A stretch of DNA of 9,776 bases, from positions 1 to 9,776 of the forward strand of contig FR884101.1 of the NCBI GenBank assembly GCA_000435975.1, read 5' to 3'. The notes beneath the pieces were generated by a model. The model worked only from the letters and a program-made list of their open reading frames with translations, had not been told where the DNA came from and made no database searches. The translations under genes and the position numbers were made by a program. The DNA is from Oscillibacter sp. CAG:241. GTDB lineage: Bacteria; Bacillota; Clostridia; Oscillospirales; Oscillospiraceae. Below are positions 1 to 5,174 of the stretch, one piece after another (position 1 is the first letter of the stretch; the number at the start of each line of letters is the position of its first letter).

Positions 1-25
1 TACCACCCCTTTCCCCTTTTGTCAA
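1..25 (-). promoter_or_regulatory. Leftward promoter cut by the window edge
   Basis: On the minus strand a perfect -35 box TTGACA lies at 25-20. A 17-nt G-rich spacer follows, ending in TGG, and then the first two bases (TA) of a -10 box where the window ends. This fits a sigma-A promoter with an extended -10 (TGnTA...) that drives a gene to the left, outside the window. The -10 box itself is not visible, so the call is an inference from the -35 box, the spacing and the TGn motif. Three T-tracts (A-tracts on the transcribed strand) lie just upstream. Confidence 0.5.
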
Positions 26-29
26 CACC

Positions 30-55
30 TTTTTCCCTCTTTTTTCATCTTTTTT
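30..55 (-). promoter_or_regulatory. Phased A-tracts behind the leftward promoter (UP-element-like)
   Basis: T-tracts start at 30 (5 nt), 40 (6 nt) and 50 (6 nt), exactly one helical turn apart. On the minus strand they are A-tracts immediately upstream of the TTGACA box at 25-20. Phased A-tracts bend DNA, and A/T-rich sequence in this place commonly acts as an UP element that contacts the RNA polymerase alpha subunit. The role is inferred; the spacing is seen directly. Confidence 0.5.
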
Positions 56-89
56 ATCCCTGCCAGAAGATGCGGTTATGTCTTTTCTC

Positions 90-118
90 TTGCAACTGTT
101 TTGCGGTTATGATATACT
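90..118 (+). promoter_or_regulatory. Sigma-A-like promoter of the HAD operon
   Basis: A -35 box TTGCAA (90-95), a 17-nt spacer and a -10 box TATACT (113-118) preceded by TGA (110-112) make an extended -10 promoter. Transcription would start near 125, leaving a short leader of about 26 nt before the ATG at 151 and its ribosome binding site TAGGAG (138-143). Confidence 0.75.
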
Positions 119-150
119 CCTATATACCTTATATTTATAGGAGCAATGAC

Positions 151-831
151 ATGAAATACCCCTATCTGCTGCTGGATGCAGACAACACGCTATTTGATTT
201 TGACGCCGGGAACCGGCATGCATTCCACGAGGTATGCGCCCGGTATGACATCCCTGACACGGATGAGAGCTTTTTGTGCTATGAGCGGTGCAACAATGCC
301 ATGTGGACAGCCTTTGACCGAGGCGAGTGTACCAAGGACTTTTTGGTTGTAGAGCGGTTTCGGCTCTTTTTGAAGGAGATGGGATTGGATCGGAACCCGG
401 TACTGTGCAACGACCTGCATCTGCAGGTGCTGGGACAGAACACCCTGATGCTGCCCCATGCCCAGGAGGTATGCCGGATGCTGTCCCAGGAGCACCGGCT
501 GTACATCGTCACCAATGCCGTTGCGTCGGTGCAGCGGTCCCGGCTGGAAGGCAGCGCCATTGCGTCGTATATCTCCGGAGCCTTTATCTCGGAGGAGGCC
601 GGAGCCAGCAAGCCCAGCGCCGCCTATTTTGACTATGTTTTTTCCCATATCGACGGCATTACCCGGGACAACTGCCTGCTGGTGGGAGACTCTCTGTCCA
701 GCGACATACGCGGCGCCAACAACGCCGGGATTCCCTGCTGCTGGTACAATCCCAAGAAGGCGGCTCGACCGGGTGATCTGCGGATCGACTATGAGATCCG
801 GGATCTGCGGCAGCTGTATGACCTGGTGTGA
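151..831 (+). CDS. YjjG-like HAD-superfamily hydrolase (probable pyrimidine/noncanonical nucleotide 5'-nucleotidase)
   Basis: This 226-residue cytoplasmic phosphatase has all four HAD motifs. Motif I is DADNTLFDFD (residues 9-18, nucleophile D9 and acid/base D11). Motif II is TN at 121-122, motif III is K154 in SKP, and motif IV is GDSLSSD (179-185). The order, the length and the DAD(D/N)TLFDFD signature match the YjjG/TIGR02254 group, whose studied members dephosphorylate nucleoside monophosphates, including damaged pyrimidine nucleotides. Substrate assignment here is family inference. The ATG at 151 is chosen because TAGGAG lies 7 nt upstream, a strong promoter ends just before it, and translation from here begins exactly at the HAD core. 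The longer reading frame from 19 would cover the promoter. It is the first gene of a three-gene operon; the next starts 27 nt after its stop. Confidence 0.85.
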   Translation: MKYPYLLLDADNTLFDFDAGNRHAFHEVCARYDIPDTDESFLCYERCNNAMWTAFDRGECTKDFLVVERFRLFLKEMGLDRNPVLCNDLHLQVLGQNTLMLPHAQEVCRMLSQEHRLYIVTNAVASVQRSRLEGSAIASYISGAFISEEAGASKPSAAYFDYVFSHIDGITRDNCLLVGDSLSSDIRGANNAGIPCCWYNPKKAARPGDLRIDYEIRDLRQLYDLV

Positions 832-858
832 CATCATTATATAAGAGAGGGCGATTCT

Positions 859-1122
859 ATGCATCCGCAATTTTCAGAGCTGACCCCCCGCTGGTTCAAG
901 CGGGCCTTTGTGTACACCGGCAGCATCGGCGACTTCCGCTATCGCTTCGCCATGGACAAGGACGCCGGAGTGCTGCATACGGCGGTGTACACCGTGTACT
1001 GCTTCGAGGCGGCCAACGACGTTCAGCAGCAGGATTTCCCCTGGGACGACCAGGGGGTGGAGCAGCTGAAGGCCTGGCTCCAGGAGCGGTACGATCACTA
1101 TGTGCAGGAGGGCAGCCTGTGA
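859..1122 (+). CDS. Small conserved-looking protein of unknown function (87 aa)
   Basis: I do not recognise a named family. The protein is short, soluble and rich in aromatic residues, with many Tyr, Phe and Trp in the first 55 residues (WFKRAFVYTG, GDFRYRF, VYTVYCFEA). It looks like a small beta-sheet fold followed by a C-terminal helix (residues about 66-82). There is no signal peptide or membrane segment. The start is supported by AGAGAGG (844-850) 8 nt upstream of the ATG. It sits between the HAD gene and the CPBP protease gene. Its stop codon shares a GTGA overlap with the protease start, so the two are very probably translated together. Codon use looks like that of its neighbours, and the downstream coupling supports real expression. 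Confidence 0.75.
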   Translation: MHPQFSELTPRWFKRAFVYTGSIGDFRYRFAMDKDAGVLHTAVYTVYCFEAANDVQQQDFPWDDQGVEQLKAWLQERYDHYVQEGSL

Positions 1123-1715
1123 GCCGGGGGCTGCGATGGCTGCGTCTGGCGGCAGTATGCGCCGTGTTTTTGGTGGGACTGCCGCTGCTTCTCCGGGGGC
1201 GGGTCACCGCAGGGGCCAGCGTTCTATATAATGTGCTGCTGGGCGGCACGGCGCTGCTGCTGTTTACGCCCCGGCAGGGCCGGAGGTCCCTGCGGCGGCA
1301 GCTGCTGTGGGGCGCAGCCATTGCGTTGGGCTTTGCCGCCGCGCTGACGGGGGGATTCCTTCTGATGGGCCGCCCCGTCTCCCTTCTGCCGCCCAGGGAC
1401 TATGCCGCCGGGGCCGTGCTGGGCACCGTGGTCCTGCAGGCGCTCATTGCCGGGGCGGAGGAGCTGTTTTTCCGGGGATTTCTGCCCCAGGAGCTGGAGG
1501 CCCTGGCGCTGCCGCCCTGGCTGACGGCAGCCGTTCCGGCACTGCTGTTCGGCGGGCTGCACTTTTTCATGAACGGCAACGTGATCCAGCTGTGTATCAG
1601 CACAGCCATCGCTGCATACTATCTGCTGCTGCGGCGGAAGGGGGCAGGGCTGGTGACGCTGGCCTGGGCGCACCTGCTGCACAACCTGACCTTCTTCTAT
1701 CTGATCGGAATATAA
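1119..1715 (+). CDS. CPBP-family intramembrane glutamic protease (Abi/Rce1-like)
   Basis: This hydrophobic 198-residue protein has several predicted membrane helices (about 8-25, 34-50, 62-83, 96-113, 135-150, 156-172 and 176-196). It carries the three CPBP signatures: EELFFRG (residues 114-120, matching EExxxR), FGGLH (144-148, matching FxxxH) and HLLHN (185-189, matching HxxxN). Family members are membrane-embedded proteases related to the CAAX prenyl protease Rce1. Bacterial ones act in bacteriocin self-immunity, signalling or unknown roles, and the substrate here cannot be told. The GTG at 1119 is chosen because a perfect AGGAGG (1106-1111) lies 7 nt upstream, it overlaps the previous stop as GTGA, and the upstream part of this open frame (from 828) is a shadow of the preceding gene. 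It is the last gene before a strong hairpin. Confidence 0.88.
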   Translation: MSRGLRWLRLAAVCAVFLVGLPLLLRGRVTAGASVLYNVLLGGTALLLFTPRQGRRSLRRQLLWGAAIALGFAAALTGGFLLMGRPVSLLPPRDYAAGAVLGTVVLQALIAGAEELFFRGFLPQELEALALPPWLTAAVPALLFGGLHFFMNGNVIQLCISTAIAAYYLLLRRKGAGLVTLAWAHLLHNLTFFYLIGI

Positions 1716-1720
1716 GAAGA

Positions 1721-1757
1721 TTGTGTCAAAAAAGGGCAATGCCCTTTTTTGACACAA
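1721..1757. terminator. Perfect 17-bp hairpin after the CPBP gene, probably a bidirectional terminator
   Basis: TTGTGTCAAAAAAGGGC (1721-1737), loop AAT, and its exact reverse complement (1741-1757) start 6 nt after the stop codon. The T-run needed for release lies inside the 3' arm rather than after it, so this is not a textbook intrinsic terminator. It could also be one end of the adjacent repeat element. Confidence 0.6.
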
Positions 1758-1873
1758 GAGATTTCGCTCCGACCCGCGCAAAGTATTTTTCGCGACGTAC
1801 ATGCCGCCGTGAAAAATGGATGGAACACTATTCGCGGCCTGCGGGCCGCGAACTCTGCGAGGCTTTTTTGACA
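1744..1873. repeat. Structured intergenic element flanked by 11-bp direct repeats (non-coding)
   Basis: The 11-mer CTTTTTTGACA occurs at 1744-1754 and again at 1863-1873. It brackets about 108 bp that hold two further inverted repeats. The first is ATTTTTCGCG (1785-1794) with CGTGAAAAAT (1808-1817), a 10-bp stem with one G-U pair. The second is TTCGCGGCC (1831-1839) with GGCCGCGAA (1844-1852), a perfect 9-bp stem. No convincing gene is present; open frames across it lack ribosome binding sites and family resemblance. The layout suggests a dispersed repeat or MITE-like insertion, but only one copy is visible here, so mobility or repetition is inference. Confidence 0.5.
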
Positions 1874-1878
1874 AGCTG

Positions 1879-1913
1879 AAAGGGACCGGCTCCGTTTGAG
1901 CCAGTCCCTTTTT
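1879..1913. terminator. Bidirectional intrinsic terminator between convergent genes
   Basis: A 14-bp stem with one C-A mismatch pairs AAAGGGACCGGCTC (1879-1892) with GAGCCAGTCCCTTT (1898-1911) around the loop CGTTT. On the plus strand it runs into TTTTT (1909-1913). The opposite arm starts with AAA, which gives a short U-run for the leftward UPF0340 transcript. It separates the rightward HAD-CPBP operon from the leftward ECF-UPF0340 operon. Confidence 0.75.
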
Positions 1914-1925
1914 ACGCGTGTCGTA

Positions 1926-2525
1926 TCAGAATTCCGGATAGCCGTCCTTCAGCGTTTCATCATACACTGCGCGCTCGCCGCCGATGAACTTGGGACGCAC
2001 CCGGGCCGCCAGCACAATGGCGCCGCCGATGTGGTCCTGCTCCAGCCGGACCGGCACCGCCACCTTTTTCAGGTGCATGCCGATGAGGGTACCGCCTACG
2101 TCCAGACCGGCGTCGGCCCGGATCTCCTCCACCGCCACGGGATGGCGGAAGGTGTGATACGCGGCGGTGGCAAAGGAGCTGCCGGCCTTGGGCTGAGGCA
2201 CCACGTTGACGATGTCCAGCTGAGGCACCGCCTCGTGCTCCACGATCAGGGCCCGGTTCAGATGCTCGCAGCACTGGGCGGCAATGTACACGCCCATGGG
2301 CCCGAACACACTGTGCAGCCCGTCGAAGATAGCCTGCCCCACCTGCGGCGTGGACCAGCTGCCCACCCGGTGGCCCACCACCTCGCTGGTGCTGCAGCCC
2401 ACCACCACGATCTGCCCCCTGTGCAGGCGGGCGGCCTCCGCCAGCTGGCGGGCGGCGTTGGCCGATTCCTGCCGCACCCGGGCCAGCAGATCGGCATTTT
2501 CCACTTCATGAACGATTCCAGCCAT
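1926..2525 (-). CDS. UPF0340 family protein (YwlG-like, TIGR01440)
   Basis: This 199-residue soluble protein has the conserved blocks of the UPF0340/DUF436 family. These are GCSTSEV (residues 43-49), QCCEHLNRA (84-92), VPQPKAGSSFATAAY (109-123), DAGLDVGGTLIGMHL (138-152) and ARVRPKFIGG (174-183). The length matches B. subtilis YwlG. The biochemical function is unknown, as far as I know. The conserved Cys pair in QCCEHLN and the glycine-rich blocks suggest an active or ligand-binding site, but that is inference. The start is supported by AAAGGAAG, the complement of 2533-2540, 7 nt upstream of the ATG. It lies 45 nt downstream of the ECF S-component gene on the same strand with no terminator between them, so they probably share the regulated promoter near 3121. 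A terminator (1879-1913) follows. Confidence 0.85.
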   Translation of the reverse strand: MAGIVHEVENADLLARVRQESANAARQLAEAARLHRGQIVVVGCSTSEVVGHRVGSWSTPQVGQAIFDGLHSVFGPMGVYIAAQCCEHLNRALIVEHEAVPQLDIVNVVPQPKAGSSFATAAYHTFRHPVAVEEIRADAGLDVGGTLIGMHLKKVAVPVRLEQDHIGGAIVLAARVRPKFIGGERAVYDETLKDGYPEF

Positions 2526-2570
2526 GATATAACTTCCTTTCCGCGGGGAGAACCCCCGTTCGGAATTATT

Positions 2571-3086
2571 TTACCACTGAATGTTCAGCTTGTCCAGAGC
2601 CTTGCTGCGCTTGAGCAGCACGAACAGCACCAGACCGATGACCAGGCCCATAGCGCCCTGCACCAGGTTGCCGGGGATGCTGGCCGCCGCGCCGATGCCC
2701 TTGCCCAGCAGCAGGCAGGCATAGCCGAAATAGCCCGCCACCATGATCAGCTCGCCCACGACGCCGCCCACCACATAGGCGTAGGGCTTGCGGCCCAGGG
2801 CCTTCACGATCAGCGCCGCCGCCATGGCATCCAGGGCCTTGATGACCAGGGTGCCCGGGGCGTAGTGGGCATAGCCGTTGAGCAGGTCCGTCAGCATAGA
2901 GCCGATACCGGCGGCAGCGCCGCCCCACCAGGGCCCTAAGATCCAGCCGGACAGCAGCACGCAGCAGTCGCCCAGATTCACAAACCCCTGCATGGGGGAA
3001 GGAATCTGCACCACCATGGTTGCCACATACGTCAGCGCCGCCATCAGAGCGGCCAGTACCATTTTTCTGATTTTCATGTCTCTCAT
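2571..3086 (-). CDS. ECF transporter S component, probable vitamin B6 (PdxU-like) or related vitamin uptake
   Basis: The 171-residue integral membrane protein has about six helices (near 8-26, 38-56, 58-70, 78-97, 104-127 and 136-157). It begins with the positively charged MRDMKIRKMVLAALMAALT and has the VNLGD motif (37-41) and GNLVQGAMG (139-147), typical of substrate-binding S components of energy-coupling factor transporters. No ATPase or T component is next to it, so it presumably shares a common energising module encoded elsewhere (group II ECF). The substrate is inferred from the divergent PLP-dependent MocR regulator: PdxR-type regulators are known to control B6 synthesis and uptake genes, including pdxU. 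Other vitamins remain possible. The ATG at 3086 is preferred because AAGGAG lies 9 nt upstream (complement of 3096-3101); the longer frame to 3194 would run through the promoter and operator. Confidence 0.82.
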   Translation of the reverse strand: MRDMKIRKMVLAALMAALTYVATMVVQIPSPMQGFVNLGDCCVLLSGWILGPWWGGAAAGIGSMLTDLLNGYAHYAPGTLVIKALDAMAAALIVKALGRKPYAYVVGGVVGELIMVAGYFGYACLLLGKGIGAAASIPGNLVQGAMGLVIGLVLFVLLKRSKALDKLNIQW

Positions 3087-3120
3087 AGGAAAAATCTCCT
3101 TGCGTTTTGATTCTGTCTGT

Positions 3121-3126
3121 ATTATA
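3121..3126 (-). promoter_or_regulatory. -10 box of the ECF transporter operon
   Basis: On the minus strand a consensus TATAAT lies 35-40 bp upstream of the ATG at 3086. No good -35 box is found at the expected distance (the region reads as AT-rich TTTTA), as is common for activator-dependent or operator-overlapped promoters. One half of the inverted repeat (3134-3143) falls just upstream of this box, inside the spacer, so a bound regulator would interfere with or assist polymerase directly. Confidence 0.6.
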
Positions 3127-3133
3127 GTAAGAA

Positions 3134-3179
3134 CTGGTATTATTAAAATATCCATATCGATATTATTTGATAATACCAG
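3134..3179. promoter_or_regulatory. Inverted-repeat operator candidate for the divergent MocR regulator
   Basis: CTGGTATTAT (3134-3143) is repeated in inverted orientation as ATAATACCAG (3170-3179), with half-site centres 36 bp apart. Inside is a 10-bp palindrome ATATCGATAT (3154-3163). The core hexamers TGGTAT/ATACCA resemble, from memory, the boxes bound by the MocR protein GabR of B. subtilis. The right half ends 13 bp before the regulator's ATG and contains a GATAAT that may be part of its own -10 box. The left half abuts the transporter -10. The placement suggests coordinated control of the transporter and autoregulation. Confidence 0.65.
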
Positions 3180-3192
3180 ATCGGAGGTTCCC

Positions 3193-4602
3193 ATGCTGAC
3201 CTATGCGCTGGAGAAAAACGGAAGCAGCAGCCTGTATACCCAGCTGTACGGCTGCATCCGCCGGGACATTCTGTCCGGCGCCCTGCCGCCCCGGCAGAAG
3301 CTGCCCTCCAAGCGGGCTCTGGCCCAGCATCTGGAGGTCAGCGTCATCACGGTGAAGAACGCCTATGAGCAGCTGGCGGCAGAGGGATATATTTACACCG
3401 TGGAGAAAAAGGGCTATTATGTAAGCCCGCTGGAGAGTCCCCTGCCCCCGGCGGCTCCGCCGCCCCTGGTGCCGGAGCGCCCTGCGGAGCCGGTGTTTCT
3501 GGACCTGGCCACCGGGTCTCTGGACCGGTCGTATTTTCCCTTCACCGTATGGTCCCGGCTGATGCGGCAGACCATTCTGGAGGAGGACACGGAGCTGCTG
3601 CGCTCCACGCCATACAACGGCGCACCGGCCCTGCGCCGGGCCATCGCTGCTCACCTGCGTCAGTTCCGGGCCATGGACGTGGACCCGGAGCAGATCATCA
3701 TCGGCGCGGGAACGGAACTTTTATACACCCTCATCATCCAGCTGCTGGGCCGGGACAAGCGGTACGCCGTGGAGGACCCGGGTTACGGCAAGATCGCCAA
3801 GATCTATCAGGCCCACCAGGTGCCCCTGTGCCGGGTTGGCCTGGACGGCGGGGGGCTGGACATCACGCTGCTGCGCCGCCAGCCGGCGGACGTGGTACAC
3901 ATCTCGCCGTCCCATCACTATCCCACGGGTATCGTCATGCCCATAACCCGCCGCCAGGAGCTGCTGCGCTGGGCGGCGGAGCAGCCGGAGCGGTACATTC
4001 TGGAGGACGACTATGACAGCGAGTTCCGCTTTGTGGGGCGGCCGATCCCCACGCTGTTCTCCGTCAGCGAAAATCAGCGGGTCATCTATCTGAACACCTT
4101 TTCCAAGACCATCGCCCCGTCCATTCGCATCAGCTATATGATCCTGCCGCCGCAGCTGCTGGCCCGGTACCGGGAAAGGCTGGGCTTTTACGCCTGCACC
4201 GTGTCCAGCTTCGAGCAGTATATCCTGGCCCGGTTTCTGGAGCAGGGACGGTATGAGCAGCATCTCAATCGCATGAGAACCCGCTACCGGCAAAAGCGCG
4301 ATGCCGTCATCGACGCCATCGGCAGCAGTCCCCTTTCCGGACGGGTGGAGGTATGGGAGCAGGACGCAGGGCTGCACTTTCTCATGCATCTGCACACGGA
4401 GCTCGGCGACGACGCCCTGCGGCAGCGGGCGGAGGCTGCGGGCCTGCGGCTGGCGCTGCTGTCGGACTACTACAGCCGGCCCGACACCGCACCCCAGCAC
4501 ATTTTAGTTGTCAACTATGCCGGCATTGACATGGAACGCTTGCCGGAGGGACTGCGCCGTCTGGCGCAGATATGGGAGGAACCATCATGTATGACGAATT
4601 GA
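3193..4602 (+). CDS. MocR/PdxR-type GntR-family regulator with aminotransferase-like PLP domain
   Basis: The 469-residue protein fuses a GntR winged helix-turn-helix (residues about 15-78, with KLPSKRALAQHLEVSVITVK at 36-55) to a fold type I aminotransferase domain (about 103-460). PLP-site features are GAGTE (171-175), SPSHHYPTG (238-246), EDDYDSEFR (271-279) and the Schiff-base lysine K305 in NTFSKTIAPS. MocR proteins bind PLP or its aldimines and switch DNA binding accordingly. The subgroup (PdxR, GabR, TauR) is not fixed by sequence alone, but the divergent ECF vitamin transporter favours a B6-sensing PdxR role. The ATG at 3193 follows CGGAGG (3182-3187) with a 5-nt spacer; the open frame further upstream is non-coding. 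The last 16 nt overlap the greA-like gene, suggesting cotranscription. Confidence 0.9.
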   Translation: MLTYALEKNGSSSLYTQLYGCIRRDILSGALPPRQKLPSKRALAQHLEVSVITVKNAYEQLAAEGYIYTVEKKGYYVSPLESPLPPAAPPPLVPERPAEPVFLDLATGSLDRSYFPFTVWSRLMRQTILEEDTELLRSTPYNGAPALRRAIAAHLRQFRAMDVDPEQIIIGAGTELLYTLIIQLLGRDKRYAVEDPGYGKIAKIYQAHQVPLCRVGLDGGGLDITLLRRQPADVVHISPSHHYPTGIVMPITRRQELLRWAAEQPERYILEDDYDSEFRFVGRPIPTLFSVSENQRVIYLNTFSKTIAPSIRISYMILPPQLLARYRERLGFYACTVSSFEQYILARFLEQGRYEQHLNRMRTRYRQKRDAVIDAIGSSPLSGRVEVWEQDAGLHFLMHLHTELGDDALRQRAEAAGLRLALLSDYYSRPDTAPQHILVVNYAGIDMERLPEGLRRLAQIWEEPSCMTN

Positions 4603-5090
4603 CCAGGCAGGATCTCCAGAAAATGCAGGAGGAAATTGACTATCGGGTGCAGGTGCTGCGGCCCAGGCTCATTGAGGACGTACAGACGGCCCGGGCCTTC
4701 GGCGACCTCAGTGAGAACTTTGAGTACAAGTGCGCCAAGCAGGAGAAAAACCGCAACGACAGCCGGGTCCGGTACCTTCAGCGGATGATCAAAACCGCCC
4801 GTGTCATCGAGGATCGCTCCCGGGCGGACACGGCGGGCCTGTATGACACGGTGGAAATTCTCATGGAAAACACCGGCAGGACCCGGAAAATCCAGCTGGT
4901 GACCACCCTGCGCCAGGACGCCCTGAAGGGACTCATCAGCAAGGAGTCCCCGGTGGGCAAGGCAGTGCTGGGGAAACGGGCCGGAGACCGGGTCCAGGTG
5001 GACATGGGCGGCGGCCGGAGCTATTGGCTGAAGATTCTCTCCATCGAAAAGGGAACCGACGACGGCTCCATCCCCATCGGCAGCTTCTGA
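4587..5090 (+). CDS. GreA/GreB-family transcription elongation factor
   Basis: This 167-residue protein has the N-terminal coiled-coil finger of Gre factors (about residues 8-77) and the C-terminal FKBP-like domain (about 84-157). The finger-tip block GDLSENFEY (39-47) keeps the acidic residues D40 and E43, which in GreA/GreB reach into the RNA polymerase secondary channel and help Mg-dependent cleavage of backtracked RNA. The C-terminal motif SPVGKAVLGKRAGD (121-134) is also canonical. It is slightly longer than standard GreA (about 158 residues) and sits behind a regulator rather than with lysS, so it may be a second Gre paralogue. The ATG at 4587 is chosen for GGGAGG (4574-4579) 7 nt upstream; an upstream ATG at 4572 overlaps that site. 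The gene starts inside the 3' end of the MocR gene and is followed by a terminator. Confidence 0.88.
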   Translation: MYDELTRQDLQKMQEEIDYRVQVLRPRLIEDVQTARAFGDLSENFEYKCAKQEKNRNDSRVRYLQRMIKTARVIEDRSRADTAGLYDTVEILMENTGRTRKIQLVTTLRQDALKGLISKESPVGKAVLGKRAGDRVQVDMGGGRSYWLKILSIEKGTDDGSIPIGSF

Positions 5091-5108
5091 GCCGCAGACA
5101 GCATCCGC

Positions 5109-5155
5109 AAAAAAGCCCGGGTCCGGCGATTGCGCCGGACCCGGGCTCTATTTTT
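5109..5155. terminator. Strong bidirectional intrinsic terminator
   Basis: A perfect 15-bp GC-rich stem pairs AGCCCGGGTCCGGCG (5114-5128) with CGCCGGACCCGGGCT (5133-5147) around the loop ATTG. Plus-strand transcripts run into CTATTTTT (5148-5155), and minus-strand transcripts run into six Us (complement of the A-run 5109-5114). It ends both the convergent greA-like gene and the ispA operon. Confidence 0.95.
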
Positions 5156-5174
5156 CACAGATCAATGCATGCGC

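Noticed and set aside
19..150. Upstream extension of the HAD gene to an ATG at 19
   Set aside because: It would cover both divergent promoters, lacks a ribosome binding site, and adds residues absent from the HAD family, whereas the ATG at 151 has a good site and starts at the HAD core.
1224..1874. Minus-strand open frame crossing the intergenic repeat and the CPBP gene
   Set aside because: It is antisense to the CPBP protease and uses the structured repeat for its N-terminal part. Similar frames in such repeats are commonly mis-annotated as proteins.
2526..2570. Possible terminator or attenuator between the ECF gene and UPF0340
   Set aside because: Only a 5-bp CGGGG/CCCCG pairing is visible, with no U-tract; it is too weak to call.
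1896..2939. Long plus-strand open frame (347 codons) opposite UPF0340 and the ECF gene
   Set aside because: It is antisense to two well-supported genes, is rich in His, Gln and Gly typical of antisense frames in GC-rich DNA, and shows no family motif. Its proposed start lies in a terminator.
3087..3133. Possible riboswitch in the leader of the ECF transporter gene
   Set aside because: The leader is only about 30 nt from the predicted start point, too short for a known vitamin riboswitch, and no conserved motif or expression-platform hairpin is visible.
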